Assembly: GCF_019218295.1 (NCBI RefSeq)
Contig: NZ_JAHUZF010000004.1
Coordinates: 434,001-498,000 of the forward strand
DNA: 64,000 bases
Origin: Maritimibacter sp. DP1N21-5
GTDB lineage: Bacteria > Pseudomonadota > Alphaproteobacteria > Rhodobacterales > Rhodobacteraceae
Direction of reading: 5' to 3'
Position numbers and translations under genes: made by a program. This document shows positions 37,527 to 45,940 of this stretch, piece by piece. Numbering within the stretch: the first letter of the stretch is position 1; every line of letters begins with the position of its first letter. The notes beneath the pieces are model-generated. The model was not told the origin of the DNA. It saw nothing but the letters and a program-made list of their open reading frames with translations, and did no database searches.

Positions 37527-37939
37527 GTTTCGAGTCGCTCGCCGCGATCCACGCCGGGGCATTTCCAGGCGAACGCGGCTGGTCGGCCCGTGAAATCGAG
37601 GACCTCGCCACGTCCAAAGGCGGCGTCCTCGTCACGCATGCGTCCGGTTTCGCGCTCGGCCGTAACATCGCGGGCGAGGTGGAGCTTCTGACCATCGCCG
37701 TGTTGCCCGAGGCCCAAGGGCAGGGCGTCGGACGTGACCTGCTCGCGGCTTTCGAGGCGCAGTCGGGGACTGCGGTCGCCTTCCTCGAGGTCGCCGAAGA
37801 CAACACCCCGGCCCGCGCGCTTTATGAGCGGGCGGGATGGAGAGAGACGGGCCGCCGCAAAGGGTATTACACCCGAGGCCCGGACCGTGCCGTGGACGCG
37901 ATTCTGATGACCAAGACGCTCCCCGGTGACTTTTTTTGA
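37523..37939 (+). CDS. rimI: Ribosomal protein S18 alanine N-acetyltransferase, GNAT fold
   Basis: 138 residues with GTG start at 37523, overlapping the tsaB stop. GNAT acetyl-CoA site PEAQGQGVGRDLLAAF and VAEDNTPARALYERAGW, then RRKGYYTRGPDRAVDAILMTK, typical of RimI. The tsaB-rimI pairing is widespread. It acetylates the N-terminus of S18 and perhaps other proteins. Confidence 0.9.
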   Translation: MSFESLAAIHAGAFPGERGWSAREIEDLATSKGGVLVTHASGFALGRNIAGEVELLTIAVLPEAQGQGVGRDLLAAFEAQSGTAVAFLEVAEDNTPARALYERAGWRETGRRKGYYTRGPDRAVDAILMTKTLPGDFF

Positions 37940-38035
37940 CCGAGAGATACGTAAAACTACGGTCATGTCCCGCAGCCCTCTGGACCCTCCTGCAAAACCC
38001 GGCCTAGGGTGAGGGAAAAATCGAAAGGTTCCGCC

Positions 38036-38839
38036 ATGTCCGATGCCAGATCACTTGCCGCCGCGATCCGCGAGAGGGCAGGGGAGGCGTCCGTGGAAAT
38101 GGGGTTCATCCTCGGATCGGGGCTTGGCCATCTGGCCGACGCGGTCGAAGGCACCGCGATCCCCTATGAGGACCTGACCGGCTTTCCCCATGCCGGGGTG
38201 TCCGGGCACAACCCGAAGCTGGTGATCGGCGACCTCCTTGGCCACCGGATCGCGATCTTCGGTGCACGCTCGCATTACTATGAACACGGCAATGCGGCAG
38301 CGATGCGCCTGCCGCTCGAGGTTCTGGCCGATCTCGGCGCGAAGAAACTGTTCCTCACCAATGCCGCCGGGTCCACCCGTCCCGACATTCCGCCGGGCGA
38401 GCTCATGATGCTCTCGGATCACATCAATTTCGCCGGGGCCAATCCGCTCATCGGTGAAAAGACCGACCGGCGCTTCGTGCCACTGGGCGACGCCTATTCC
38501 AGCGCCATGCGCGCGGATCTGGCCAAGGCTGCTGAGGCCGAGGGGATCACGCTCAAGGATGGCACCTATGCCTGGTTCTCGGGCCCGTCATTCGAAACGC
38601 CGGCCGAAATCAGGGCGATCAAGCTTCTGGGTGGCGATGCCGTCGGCATGTCCACCGTGCCTGAAGTCATCCTCGCCCGGTTCTTCGGGCTCGAGGTCGC
38701 GGCGGTGTCGGCCATCACCAACATGGCCGAGGGCATGTCGGACGAGAAACTGTCGCACGAACACACCAAGAAACAGGCCGTGGCCGGCGCCGAGAAACTC
38801 GAACGGCTGATCCGACGATATCTGTCCGACATGGCGTGA
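38036..38839 (+). CDS. punA: Purine-nucleoside phosphorylase (PNP/MTAP class)
   Basis: 267 residues from ATG 38036. Trimeric-type PNP: phosphate-loop GFILGSGLGHLAD, RSHYYEHG, FLTNAAGSTRPDI, the purine-site Glu in WFSGPSFETPAE, and VGMSTVPE then ITNMAEG near the C-terminus. It phosphorolyses (deoxy)guanosine and inosine in purine salvage. Confidence 0.92.
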   Translation: MSDARSLAAAIRERAGEASVEMGFILGSGLGHLADAVEGTAIPYEDLTGFPHAGVSGHNPKLVIGDLLGHRIAIFGARSHYYEHGNAAAMRLPLEVLADLGAKKLFLTNAAGSTRPDIPPGELMMLSDHINFAGANPLIGEKTDRRFVPLGDAYSSAMRADLAKAAEAEGITLKDGTYAWFSGPSFETPAEIRAIKLLGGDAVGMSTVPEVILARFFGLEVAAVSAITNMAEGMSDEKLSHEHTKKQAVAGAEKLERLIRRYLSDMA

Positions 38840-38917
38840 TTGCCGCCGGCAATCGCCCCGACCCAACCGGTCGCCAGACCCTCCGGACACATTCGCCATC
38901 GTGAACGCCTGAACCCC

Positions 38918-39823
38918 ATGCAAATCTATCTTCCCATCGCCGAGGTCTCGGTCAACGCCTTCCTCCTTCTTGGCCTTGGCGGGCTGGTCGGTATCCTGTC
39001 CGGCATGTTCGGGGTCGGCGGTGGCTTCCTTCTGACTCCGCTCCTGTTCTTCATCGGGATCCCGCCCGCCATCGCCGTGGCGACCGGCGCCAACCAGGTG
39101 GTGGCCTCGTCGATTTCCGGCGTGCTCGCCCACCTCAAACGCAAGACCGTGGACCTCAAGATGGGGACCGTCCTCTTGGGAGGCGGTCTGGTCGGGGCCG
39201 GTCTGGGCGTGCGGCTCTTCGCCTACCTGCAGTCCATCGGACAGGTCGAACTGCTCGTGACCCTGTCCTATGTCGTCTTCTTGGGCATCATCGGCGGGCT
39301 CATGTTGATCGAGAGCGTCCGCGCGCTGATGCGGTCGCGCTCGAACCCGGTGCCGAAGCGGCGCAAGCACGGGATCGTCCATGCGCTGCCGGTCAAGACC
39401 CGGTTTCGCACCTCGGGGCTCTATATCTCGGTCATCCCGCCGGTCCTCGTCGGCTTCTTTGTGGGGGTGCTGTCGGCCATCATGGGGGTCGGCGGCGGCT
39501 TCATCATGGTGCCAGCCATGATCTATCTCCTCCATATGCCGACGAAGGTGGTGATCGGGACGTCGCTCTTCCAGATCATCTTCGTCGCGGCCTTCACCAC
39601 TCTGATGCACGCCTGGGAGAACCACACGGTCGATCTGGGGCTCGCGGTTCTGCTGATCGTCGGCGGTGTGATCGGTGCCCAGGTCGGCACCCGGATCGGC
39701 ATGCGGATCAAGGCGGAACAGACGCGCATTCTTCTGGCGCTGCTGGTGTTGGGCGTCTGCCTCAACCTCGCCTTCGGCCTGTTGGTCGAGCCCTCCGAAC
39801 TTTATTCGATCGGAGAGGAATGA
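38918..39823 (+). CDS. TauE/SafE-family membrane exporter
   Basis: 301 residues from ATG 38918. Two repeats of the TauE/SafE signature occur, each with a GVGGGF motif (SGMFGVGGGFLLTPLL and SAIMGVGGGFIMVPAM). About eight membrane helices. Family members export sulfite, sulfoacetate or similar anions, or import thiosulfate. Overlaps the TIGR02186-type gene by 4 nt; the two frequently co-occur, so they probably form one system. Confidence 0.85.
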   Translation: MQIYLPIAEVSVNAFLLLGLGGLVGILSGMFGVGGGFLLTPLLFFIGIPPAIAVATGANQVVASSISGVLAHLKRKTVDLKMGTVLLGGGLVGAGLGVRLFAYLQSIGQVELLVTLSYVVFLGIIGGLMLIESVRALMRSRSNPVPKRRKHGIVHALPVKTRFRTSGLYISVIPPVLVGFFVGVLSAIMGVGGGFIMVPAMIYLLHMPTKVVIGTSLFQIIFVAAFTTLMHAWENHTVDLGLAVLLIVGGVIGAQVGTRIGMRIKAEQTRILLALLVLGVCLNLAFGLLVEPSELYSIGEE

Positions 39824-40584
39824 TGCGCATCTTCGCCCTTCTCCTGATCCTTCTCACCGGCGCGGCGCAGGCGCAGACCGAAGAGGATATCGTCGCGGGT
39901 CTGAGCCAGAACCGCGTCGCCATCGACGCCACCTTCGTGGGGTCCGAGATCCTCGTCTTCGGGGCGGTGAAGCGGGAAGCGCCAGCGCCCGAGGGGGCGC
40001 TGGGGGTGGTCATCGTCGTGCAGGGACCAAACGAACCCGTCACGGTGCGCCGAAAGGACCGGAAGTTCGGCATCTGGGTGAACGCGGAGAGCGTCGACGT
40101 GCAGGAGGCCCCGTCCTTCTATGCCGTCGCGACCTCCGGTCCTTTCGACGAGGTGTTGAGCGTCGAAGACAACCGGGCGCGGCTGGTGTCGATCGACGAA
40201 AGCGTCTGGGTCATGGATACCGATGCGACCGACAACGAAAAGGCCTTTGCCGATGCGCTCATTCGGATCCGGGAAGACGAAGACCTCTACTCGCGCCATG
40301 AAAGCACGGTCCGCGTTTCGCAGGAAACGCTGTTCGACGCAGCGATCCAGCTGCCCGCCAATGTGACCGAAGGCCTGTATCAGGCGCGCATCTTCCTGAC
40401 CCGCGAAGGCCGGATCATCGCCGATCAGGTGTCCTATGTGAGCGTGCAGAAAGTCGGACTGGAGCGCTGGGTCTACAACCTCGCGCACGATGTGCCGCTG
40501 GTCTACGGGCTCCTGTCGCTCGCCATTGCCATCGCGGCCGGCTGGCTCGCTTCCGCCGCGTTCCGGGTCTTCCTGCGGAACTAG
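39820..40584 (+). CDS. Conserved TIGR02186-type membrane-anchored protein
   Basis: 254 residues (ATG 39820, or ATG 39823). A signal sequence (MRIFALLLILLTGAAQAQ) and a C-terminal transmembrane helix (PLVYGLLSLAIAIAAGWL) flank a periplasmic domain rich in beta strands (DATFVGSEILVFGAVKRE, KFGIWVNAESVDV). I recognise it as the TIGR02186 family, function unknown, usually next to TauE/SafE as here. The last 4 nt overlap a convergent VOC gene. Confidence 0.75.
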   Translation: MMRIFALLLILLTGAAQAQTEEDIVAGLSQNRVAIDATFVGSEILVFGAVKREAPAPEGALGVVIVVQGPNEPVTVRRKDRKFGIWVNAESVDVQEAPSFYAVATSGPFDEVLSVEDNRARLVSIDESVWVMDTDATDNEKAFADALIRIREDEDLYSRHESTVRVSQETLFDAAIQLPANVTEGLYQARIFLTREGRIIADQVSYVSVQKVGLERWVYNLAHDVPLVYGLLSLAIAIAAGWLASAAFRVFLRN

Positions 40585-40979
40585 CTCGTCTCAGAGGCGT
40601 CCGCCGAGACCATCCAACGCACACCGAACCTGTCTGACAGGGTCCCGAAGGCCGGCGCCCAGAAGGACTTTTCAAGCGGCATCCGAATTTCCCCACCCTG
40701 CGAGAGCTTGTCGAAAGCCGCCCGCGCCTCCTCTACCGTGGGAAACGAAACATGGATATTGCACCCGGCCATCGGCGCCACCGGGTTGCCGCTCAGGTCA
40801 TCGGAGCCATAGATCCAGCCGTCCCCGACCTTCAGCGCGGCGTGCATGACGCCTTCCGGGTTGTCCGGGAACATGTCGCCCGCGGGCATGATCTCGGGCG
40901 TGGCGCCGAAGACCTCCCCCCAGAAGGTAAAGGCAGCGCGTGCAGTATCTTTCAAGAACACGTATGGGATCGGTTGCAT
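40581..40979 (-). CDS. PhnB-like VOC family protein
   Basis: 132 residues. Glyoxalase-like fold in the PhnB/YciI-type arrangement: AFTFWGEVFGATPEIM, MHAALKVGDGWIYGSDD and DRFGVRWMVS at the C-terminus. Metal-binding residues typical of active VOC enzymes are only partly evident (HAALK, HVSF). Substrate unknown. Confidence 0.8.
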   Translation of the reverse strand: MQPIPYVFLKDTARAAFTFWGEVFGATPEIMPAGDMFPDNPEGVMHAALKVGDGWIYGSDDLSGNPVAPMAGCNIHVSFPTVEEARAAFDKLSQGGEIRMPLEKSFWAPAFGTLSDRFGVRWMVSADASETS

Positions 40980-41082
40980 GGGTGAGTCCTCCGGCGGTTC
41001 ACGGCGTCACGCTAGCACGCGCCCCGTTGCGGGCAATCGCAATTCCCCCTAGAAGGCGCGGGACTTTGGATAGGAGAGTGAC

Positions 41083-42180
41083 ATGGGCTTTCGCATGGGG
41101 ATCGTCGGGCTTCCGAACGTTGGCAAATCGACCCTGTTCAACGCGCTGACCAAGACCGCAGCGGCCCAGGCCGCCAACTTTCCCTTCTGCACCATCGAAC
41201 CCAACGTGGGCGAAGTCGCAGTGCCCGACGCCCGGCTCGACAAACTGGCTGCGATCGCCAAGTCCCAGAACATCATCCCCACGCGCATGACCTTCGTCGA
41301 CATCGCAGGTCTGGTGAAGGGCGCGTCCAAGGGCGAGGGGCTCGGCAACCAGTTCCTTGCCAACATCCGGGAAGTCGATGCCATCGCCCATGTCCTGCGC
41401 TGTTTCGAGGACAAGGACGTGACCCATGTCGAGGACCGCGTGGACCCGGTGGCCGACGCCGAGACCATCGAGACCGAGCTGATGCTCGCCGACCTCGAGT
41501 CCATCGAGAAGCGCCTCGTCAACATCGTCCGCAAGGTGCGTGGCGGCGACAAGGAAGCGGTCCAGCAGGAACGGCTGATGCAGGCGGCCAAGGTCGCACT
41601 CGAGAACGGCCAACCGGCGCGGACCGTCGACGTGGCCGAGGACGACAAGAAAGCCTGGCGGATGCTCCAGCTCCTGACCTCGAAGCCCATCCTCTACGTC
41701 TGCAACGTGGGCGAGGACGAGGCCGCCACCGGCAACGCCCATTCTGAAGCCGTCGCCAGGATGGCGAAGGAACAGGGTGCCGCGAGTGTCGTGATCTCGG
41801 CCAAGATCGAGGAAGAGATCTCGCAACTCGACCGCGAAGAACAGGAGATGTTTCTGGGCGAGCTCGGTCTCGACGAGGCGGGCCTCGACCGACTCATCCG
41901 CGCGGGCTACGATCTGCTGCACCTTCAGACCTATTTCACCGTGGGCCCCAAGGAAGCGCGCGCCTGGACGATCAAGACAGGTACCTCCGCGCCCCAGGCC
42001 GCCGGTGTCATTCACGGCGATTTCGAACGGGGCTTCATCCGGGCTGAAACCATCGCCTACGACGACTTCGTCGCCCTGGGCGGCGAAGCCGGCGCACGGG
42101 ATGCAGGGAAGCTCCGGGCCGAGGGCAAGGGATACATCGTGAAGGACGGCGACGTCCTGCACTTCCTCTTCAACGCCTGA
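41083..42180 (+). CDS. ychF: Ribosome-associated YchF (OBG-family) ATPase/GTPase
   Basis: 365 residues with G1 GLPNVGKST (residues 9-17), NFPFCTIEPNVG switch region, G3 DIAGLVKGASKGEG, NVGEDE at the G4 position, and the C-terminal TGS domain (TYFTVGPKEARAWTI). YchF prefers ATP and is involved in translation and stress responses. Confidence 0.96.
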   Translation: MGFRMGIVGLPNVGKSTLFNALTKTAAAQAANFPFCTIEPNVGEVAVPDARLDKLAAIAKSQNIIPTRMTFVDIAGLVKGASKGEGLGNQFLANIREVDAIAHVLRCFEDKDVTHVEDRVDPVADAETIETELMLADLESIEKRLVNIVRKVRGGDKEAVQQERLMQAAKVALENGQPARTVDVAEDDKKAWRMLQLLTSKPILYVCNVGEDEAATGNAHSEAVARMAKEQGAASVVISAKIEEEISQLDREEQEMFLGELGLDEAGLDRLIRAGYDLLHLQTYFTVGPKEARAWTIKTGTSAPQAAGVIHGDFERGFIRAETIAYDDFVALGGEAGARDAGKLRAEGKGYIVKDGDVLHFLFNA

Positions 42181-42201
42181 CGTCCGCCGCCTTGGGCGGG
42201 T

Positions 42202-42867
42202 CTACTGCCCCTTGGCCCGGACGATCACGACCAGCGTCAGCCAGACGATCTTCAGATCGAGCCAGAGGCTCGCCTGCCGGATGTAGGTCAGATCGGCCCG
42301 CGCCTTCATGCGCGTCTGGTCGATCCCCGTCGCATATCCGAGTTGCACCTGGGCGAGCCCCGCAAGGCCGGGCCGAATCTGATGCCGGGCGCGATATTCC
42401 GGAATGGCGTCGATGAAGACCGCCACATGTTCGGCAATGTCAGGACGCGGGCCGATGAAGGACATGTCACCGATGAGAATATTGAAGAATTGCGGCAATT
42501 CGTCGAACCGCACTTTTCGTAGAAGACGCCCCAGCGGCGTGATCCGATGCGCCTCAACCGGGTCGTTCACGGCGCGCTGGGCGCCCTTCGCGTCGGTCAT
42601 CGTGCGGAATTTGTAGGCCGTGAAGGGTTTCAGATCCCGACCCACGCGAGTCTGCGAGAAAAGCAGGGAGCCCCGGTTGAAAAATGGGTTCAGGACGAGA
42701 AGTGCCAAGGCAACGAAAAAGACGAAGGGGAGCGCGCACAGCCCGATGACCACGTCGAGGACCCGTTTGGATTTCCAGTAGACCGGGTGGTTGGCCGCAA
42801 GTGTCACCCTCGCCTCACGCAGGCTTCGCGTCGGGGCGTCGGACAGAAAGGTCGCATCGAATTCCAT
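42202..42867 (-). CDS. Polyprenyl-phosphate sugar-1-phosphate transferase
   Basis: 221 residues from the ATG at 42867 (three more codons if ATG 42876 is used). An N-terminal hydrophobic helix (VLDVVIGLCALPFVFFVALALLV) and the conserved catalytic part (SLLFSQTRVGRDLKPFTAYKF, RFDELPQFFNILIGDMSFIG, RPGLAGLAQ) match the ExoY/WcaJ family. It starts exopolysaccharide repeats by loading a sugar phosphate onto undecaprenyl phosphate. It stands alone next to the tRNA-Ser insertion site. Confidence 0.9.
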   Translation of the reverse strand: MEFDATFLSDAPTRSLREARVTLAANHPVYWKSKRVLDVVIGLCALPFVFFVALALLVLNPFFNRGSLLFSQTRVGRDLKPFTAYKFRTMTDAKGAQRAVNDPVEAHRITPLGRLLRKVRFDELPQFFNILIGDMSFIGPRPDIAEHVAVFIDAIPEYRARHQIRPGLAGLAQVQLGYATGIDQTRMKARADLTYIRQASLWLDLKIVWLTLVVIVRAKGQ

Positions 42868-43206
42868 GGTTCTCACGGCAGCAACAATCCCTTTCGTCCA
42901 AACCTCGTGGCGTTTCGTGGCCGGTCATATCCCCAGGGTATCTAGCGACCGCCATCGCACATGAGCAAGCAAAACCGTTGGGAAATCGTCAAGACCAAAG
43001 ACCTGAAGTGTCAAATTGGCGGGATCTGGCCGGTTTGTTGAGTGGGAGGAAACGGCAGTGTGCCGATGGCCCGCCCCGATACACATGCCACAGATGACGA
43101 TTGGGGCATCAATTCCGCCATCTATGCCACCTCCGGGCCCGGGAAACCTGCCCCACCCGCCCTTTGCCTCTTGTTTTCCCTGAAAGACGCCCATAGACAC
43201 ACCAGC
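42868..43206. other. Gene-free stretch between the sugar transferase gene and tRNA-Ser
   Basis: About 340 nt without a credible gene. It should hold the sugar-transferase promoter (minus strand) and the tRNA promoter. A CGGCA-GTG-TGCCG hairpin lies around 43052-43064, and a CCGGGCCCGG-like palindrome around 43136-43143. A short open frame here reads into the tRNA and is not believed. Confidence 0.5.
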
Positions 43207-43296
43207 GGAGACGTGGCCGAGTGGTCGAAGGCGCTCCCCTGCTAAGGGAGTAGGCCCGGAAGGGTCTCGAGGGTTCGAATCCCTTCGTCTCCGCCA
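43207..43296 (+). tRNA. tRNA-Ser (anticodon GCT), prophage insertion site
   Basis: A type II tRNA with acceptor GGAGACG/CGTCTCC, anticodon loop CTGCTAA giving GCT, a long variable arm, T loop TTCGAAT and encoded CCA (43294-43296). Everything to its right has phage character, so its 3' half is the probable attL core. The matching attR lies outside the window. Confidence 0.93.
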
Positions 43297-43342
43297 TACC
43301 TTTTTTCAGCGCCAACAACCAAAGGAATAAGGGGCTTTCACC

Positions 43343-43373
43343 GTGACCCGTTTTGTGACCCGAAATGTGACCC
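43343..43373. repeat. Three 12-bp GTGACCC direct repeats beside the attachment site
   Basis: GTGACCC occurs at 43343-43349, 43355-43361 and 43367-43373, spaced exactly 12 bp, 47 nt past the tRNA end. Such iterons beside an att core are typical of arm-type sites bound by an integrase or excisionase. Confidence 0.6.
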
Positions 43374-43396
43374 AAAAATGCGGGGTGCTTTCCCCT
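43374..43396 (-). terminator. Weak terminator beyond the left end of the phage operon
   Basis: On the minus strand, GGGG-AAAGCA-CCCC is followed by GCATTTTT. The stem is only 4 bp, so confidence is low. It sits between the operon end and the att repeats. Confidence 0.3.
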
Positions 43397-43419
43397 GCGG
43401 CCGGCGTAGTATCTGGCTC

Positions 43420-43593
43420 ATGATCAGCGCCTTCCAAGAAATCATCCTCGCCGCGTGCGGAATCGTCGGGACCTATTCCCTCTGGGCTCTTGTCGAGACC
43501 GCAAAGCACCCCGAGGAAGAAGGCGCCACCGTGATCTGGGGCGGCCTTCTCGCGGGATCCGTGGTTATTGCGGCTGCGATCCTGATCGGATGA
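43420..43593 (+). CDS. Small two-helix membrane protein, phage
   Basis: 57 residues from ATG 43420. Two hydrophobic helices (IILAACGIVGTYSLWALV and VIWGGLLAGSVVIAAAILI) are separated by a charged loop (ETAKHPEEEGA). No clear ribosome site. It is convergent with the leftward operon and overlaps its last gene by 29 nt. Size and topology recall holin-like or superinfection-exclusion proteins, but the location in the lysogeny end of the prophage and lack of homologues known to me leave the function open. Confidence 0.45.
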   Translation: MISAFQEIILAACGIVGTYSLWALVETAKHPEEEGATVIWGGLLAGSVVIAAAILIG

Positions 43594-44191
43594 GATCGTC
43601 CACGTTCTCGCGGATCACCTCGAACGTGTAGGCCGCGACCCACGGGTTCGCGTCCCATCCGTAGCCGCGACCTGCGTTGAGGCTGTCCCAGAGGCTACGA
43701 AAAGAGGCCGTTCCGGTTGCGCATTTTCCGCCACGGTCGAGGTAGTCCCGCCATGCAATGCAGTTCCCGCGAGAGCGGTCCTGATCGTGTGCAACACCCT
43801 CAGCCACCGCATCCGCCTCGCTGATCTCCTGCAACCGCTGCACGCGCACGTCCGTGACACGCAGGGTCAGGCGTGAGGCCCATCGGGGCATGTGGATCGA
43901 GGGGCGCCAAGAAAAATGGCCTTGGCTGCCCTCCGGCCAGTCGGCGCGATAATCGCAATGCCGGTCGATCAGCTTGTGAGCCTCGCGGACCCAGAGCAGA
44001 TCGCCAACCCAGAACGGCAGTCGGTAACTATCGAAAGACTGGTCAGTCCATCGGGCGCCCGCGTCCTGCTCCCATCCGTAGTGGATCACGTCGCCATACG
44101 GCTGAGGCTTCAGGACGCGGCGCGTTTGTGTCTTGCGACCGTCCAGAAGGGCACGGACCATCGGCGCGGAAAAGAGGATGGGCTTGATCAT
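43565..44191 (-). CDS. Conserved phage protein, ASCH/PUA-like
   Basis: 208 residues. The N-terminal MVRALLDGRKTQTRRVLKPQ motif is widespread in prophages and resembles the start of ASCH-like (PUA-related) RNA-binding folds, followed by WVGDLLWVREAH and a SRLTLRVTDVRVQRLQEISE stretch. Function unknown; nucleic-acid binding is an inference. Last gene of the leftward operon, with a 4-nt overlap with the preceding small gene. Confidence 0.75.
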   Translation of the reverse strand: MIKPILFSAPMVRALLDGRKTQTRRVLKPQPYGDVIHYGWEQDAGARWTDQSFDSYRLPFWVGDLLWVREAHKLIDRHCDYRADWPEGSQGHFSWRPSIHMPRWASRLTLRVTDVRVQRLQEISEADAVAEGVAHDQDRSRGNCIAWRDYLDRGGKCATGTASFRSLWDSLNAGRGYGWDANPWVAAYTFEVIRENVDDLIRSGSQPQ

Positions 44192-44367
44192 CTGGTGCGC
44201 CTCCGTTGCTTGCGCGCGGCCTTCACCTTTGCGCGCTTGTCGGGTTTCGCAGCGGTCCTCGCGCGGACCTCGGCTGTGCGACGCGCCTTACGCAAGCGGT
44301 CCTCTTCGAGCTGGAGCTTCATCGCGAACTCGAAGAACGGGTCATCTATGCGGTGCCACTGGCTCAT
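44188..44367 (-). CDS. Small basic phage protein
   Basis: 59 residues, starting MSQWHRIDDPFFEF and ending in an Arg/Lys-rich helix (AKVKAARKQRRRTR). It has 4-nt overlaps with both neighbours, strong support that it is translated. The basic tail suggests nucleic-acid contact. No family recognised. Confidence 0.65.
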   Translation of the reverse strand: MSQWHRIDDPFFEFAMKLQLEEDRLRKARRTAEVRARTAAKPDKRAKVKAARKQRRRTR

Positions 44368-44909
44368 TCACCGTCCTCCTGTAGTGCAGCGCGGATGCGG
44401 CCCTCGTAGTCGGCTTGGCAGTGCGCTTTGGCTTCGTCCAGCGAGGCTAATCCGCTAAACTCTTCATTCTGATCTCCCGGGTCTTCTGCTGGGGCGGATC
44501 CACCGTAGTCACCCGATGACCACTGCAAAACCTCGTAGCAGCCAATTATGCTGTCAGCAGTCTGACGCGGAGAGTTTCTGCTGATACGTTCGTCCTCCCA
44601 CACCAGCGGCTTCACTTGCACCTTCGCGTTCATCGCCTCCCGCAGCCGCGCCACCTCGGCCTCTAGGGCGGTGATGCGGTCGGCGGCTTCGTCTGCGTCG
44701 AACGGGTTCGGATGGATAGGCCCGATAGGCTCTCCACGAGGAAGGTTCTCCCATCCACCGTATTCGTTCATACGCTGCCAGCGTCCTTTGATGCCCCTGC
44801 GAAATTGATCAGACTTAGGTTTGTAGGCGAGCCAGCGAACAGGGTAAAACTCGGTTGCATAGCCTTCTTTGACTTCCGGCTCGTGATGTATTTGTCCAGG
44901 ATCACTCAT
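44364..44909 (-). CDS. Phage protein of unknown function
   Basis: 181 residues. The N-terminal third reads RGIKGRWQRMNEYGGWEN; a central helix (DEAADRITALEAEVARLREAM) is coiled-coil-like; the C-terminal third contains KPLVWEDER and an EAKAHCQADYEGRIRAAL helix typical of small phage DUF proteins. Function unknown. Overlaps DUF4031 upstream by 8 nt and the small basic gene downstream by 4 nt. Confidence 0.65.
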   Translation of the reverse strand: MSDPGQIHHEPEVKEGYATEFYPVRWLAYKPKSDQFRRGIKGRWQRMNEYGGWENLPRGEPIGPIHPNPFDADEAADRITALEAEVARLREAMNAKVQVKPLVWEDERISRNSPRQTADSIIGCYEVLQWSSGDYGGSAPAEDPGDQNEEFSGLASLDEAKAHCQADYEGRIRAALQEDGE

Positions 44910-45177
44910 CGCTCTTGCCTCCCTGTGCGCGTCGTGCCCTGAGAATGCGGCCTAGCTCCATCATGGAGACTTCCACCGCGCCGAGTGCGACGGCCTGCTT
45001 TCGTTTGGACAGGGCGATGTCGAAATGCTCGCGGGGCGTGCCCGCGTTCTGTATCCACTTCCGGTCAACGCCGATCAGATCAGCCATGGCGATCAATTCC
45101 TCGGTGCTGTCGGCGATCATGTGGCACATCTTCATGCGGCCAAAGGACGCGCGCATGGTGTCGACGTAGACGGTCAT
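44902..45177 (-). CDS. DUF4031 protein
   Basis: 91 residues. The start MTVYVDTMRASFGRMKMCHM and DLIGVDRKWIQNAGTPREHF match the DUF4031 family, frequent in phages and of unknown function. Conserved Asp, Cys and His residues hint at a metal or nucleotide site. The frame is open far upstream, but ATG 45177 gives the family N-terminus and a 4-nt overlap with the gene before. Confidence 0.8.
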   Translation of the reverse strand: MTVYVDTMRASFGRMKMCHMIADSTEELIAMADLIGVDRKWIQNAGTPREHFDIALSKRKQAVALGAVEVSMMELGRILRARRAQGGKSDE

Positions 45178-45425
45178 TCCTCGCCTCCCTGTGCTCCGCG
45201 TCGATCTTTCCGGTCTCCCATACCGAGTGACACGGCGAGATCGACGCCCATTGCCGTGAGAAAGTTGTGGCCCGAACTTTGATCGGCATAGCCGTTTTCC
45301 CTGAGCCACTTTCGGGAGGTTTTGCAGACAAGGTTCCCGTCCCAGATCGGTCCGTCCTTGAACATCTGCCAAAGTGCCTCGTGGACACCAGACGGCATGT
45401 CCTGAATATCGCGGTAGTTGCTCAC
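45174..45425 (-). CDS. Small phage protein
   Basis: 83 residues, GTG start at 45425 with a strong GGGAGG site and GTGA overlap with the upstream stop. Contains KTSRKWLRENGYADQ, a helix-turn-helix-like stretch. Function unknown. Confidence 0.65.
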   Translation of the reverse strand: MSNYRDIQDMPSGVHEALWQMFKDGPIWDGNLVCKTSRKWLRENGYADQSSGHNFLTAMGVDLAVSLGMGDRKDRRGAQGGEE

Positions 45426-45940
45426 GTCTCGCCTCCCTGTGCGCGGATGGTGGCGAGCAACGCCCGCGCGTCGTCCTGAAACGCCTCGACCACATCGTAG
45501 GGCGTCACATCGTCCAGGCTGTCTTGCGGGTCCGGTGCGCGACCGCTGATCACGTCGAATTTCCACTCGGCGAGTTCGGTCACAAAGTCGATCCACGGTG
45601 CGAGGATGCGCCTGTCGTGCTCGGCGAGCGCGTCCCGGTCGGATTGGTCGGCGAGGGCGCGGATTTGGTGCGACCACGCCTCAAACCACCATCCTGCGGT
45701 GCTTATAAGCTCCTCTTGATCTGACGGGGGTAGCAGTCCAAGGTCATGCCGATAGCTAAGAGCCGCGTTTCTGCGGTTCTCGTATGTCTTGAGGTTCGCC
45801 GCCTGCTCCACCACCGCAGCGAGGCGGGCGCGGGCTATGTCGCGTTCGCGGGTCATCGCCTCAAGGGCGTCCCGGTTGCCGTGGCGGGCTTCCGTGTCTG
45901 CCATAGTCTCGTGGGCTGTAAGTGCTTTCGTCTCGGTCAT
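45422..45940 (-). CDS. Helical phage protein of unknown function
   Basis: 172 residues, mostly alpha-helical by composition (TRERDIARARLAAVVEQAANL near the N-terminus), with WWFEAWSHQIRALADQ in the centre. No recognised motif. 4-nt overlaps on both sides. Confidence 0.6.
   Translation of the reverse strand: MTETKALTAHETMADTEARHGNRDALEAMTRERDIARARLAAVVEQAANLKTYENRRNAALSYRHDLGLLPPSDQEELISTAGWWFEAWSHQIRALADQSDRDALAEHDRRILAPWIDFVTELAEWKFDVISGRAPDPQDSLDDVTPYDVVEAFQDDARALLATIRAQGGET

Noticed and set aside
37931..37937. Run of seven T at the end of rimI as a terminator
   Set aside because: No hairpin precedes it; the T run is coding (two Phe codons before the stop).
43109..43375. Minus-strand frame reading AETKGFEPSRPFRAYSLS
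   Set aside because: It is the antisense translation of tRNA-Ser, not an integrase or other protein.
43306..43509. Minus-strand frame reading VTFRVTKRVTVKAPYSF, considered as an integrase C-terminus
   Set aside because: The pattern comes from the three GTGACCC repeats. No catalytic Arg/His/Tyr of tyrosine recombinases precedes it.
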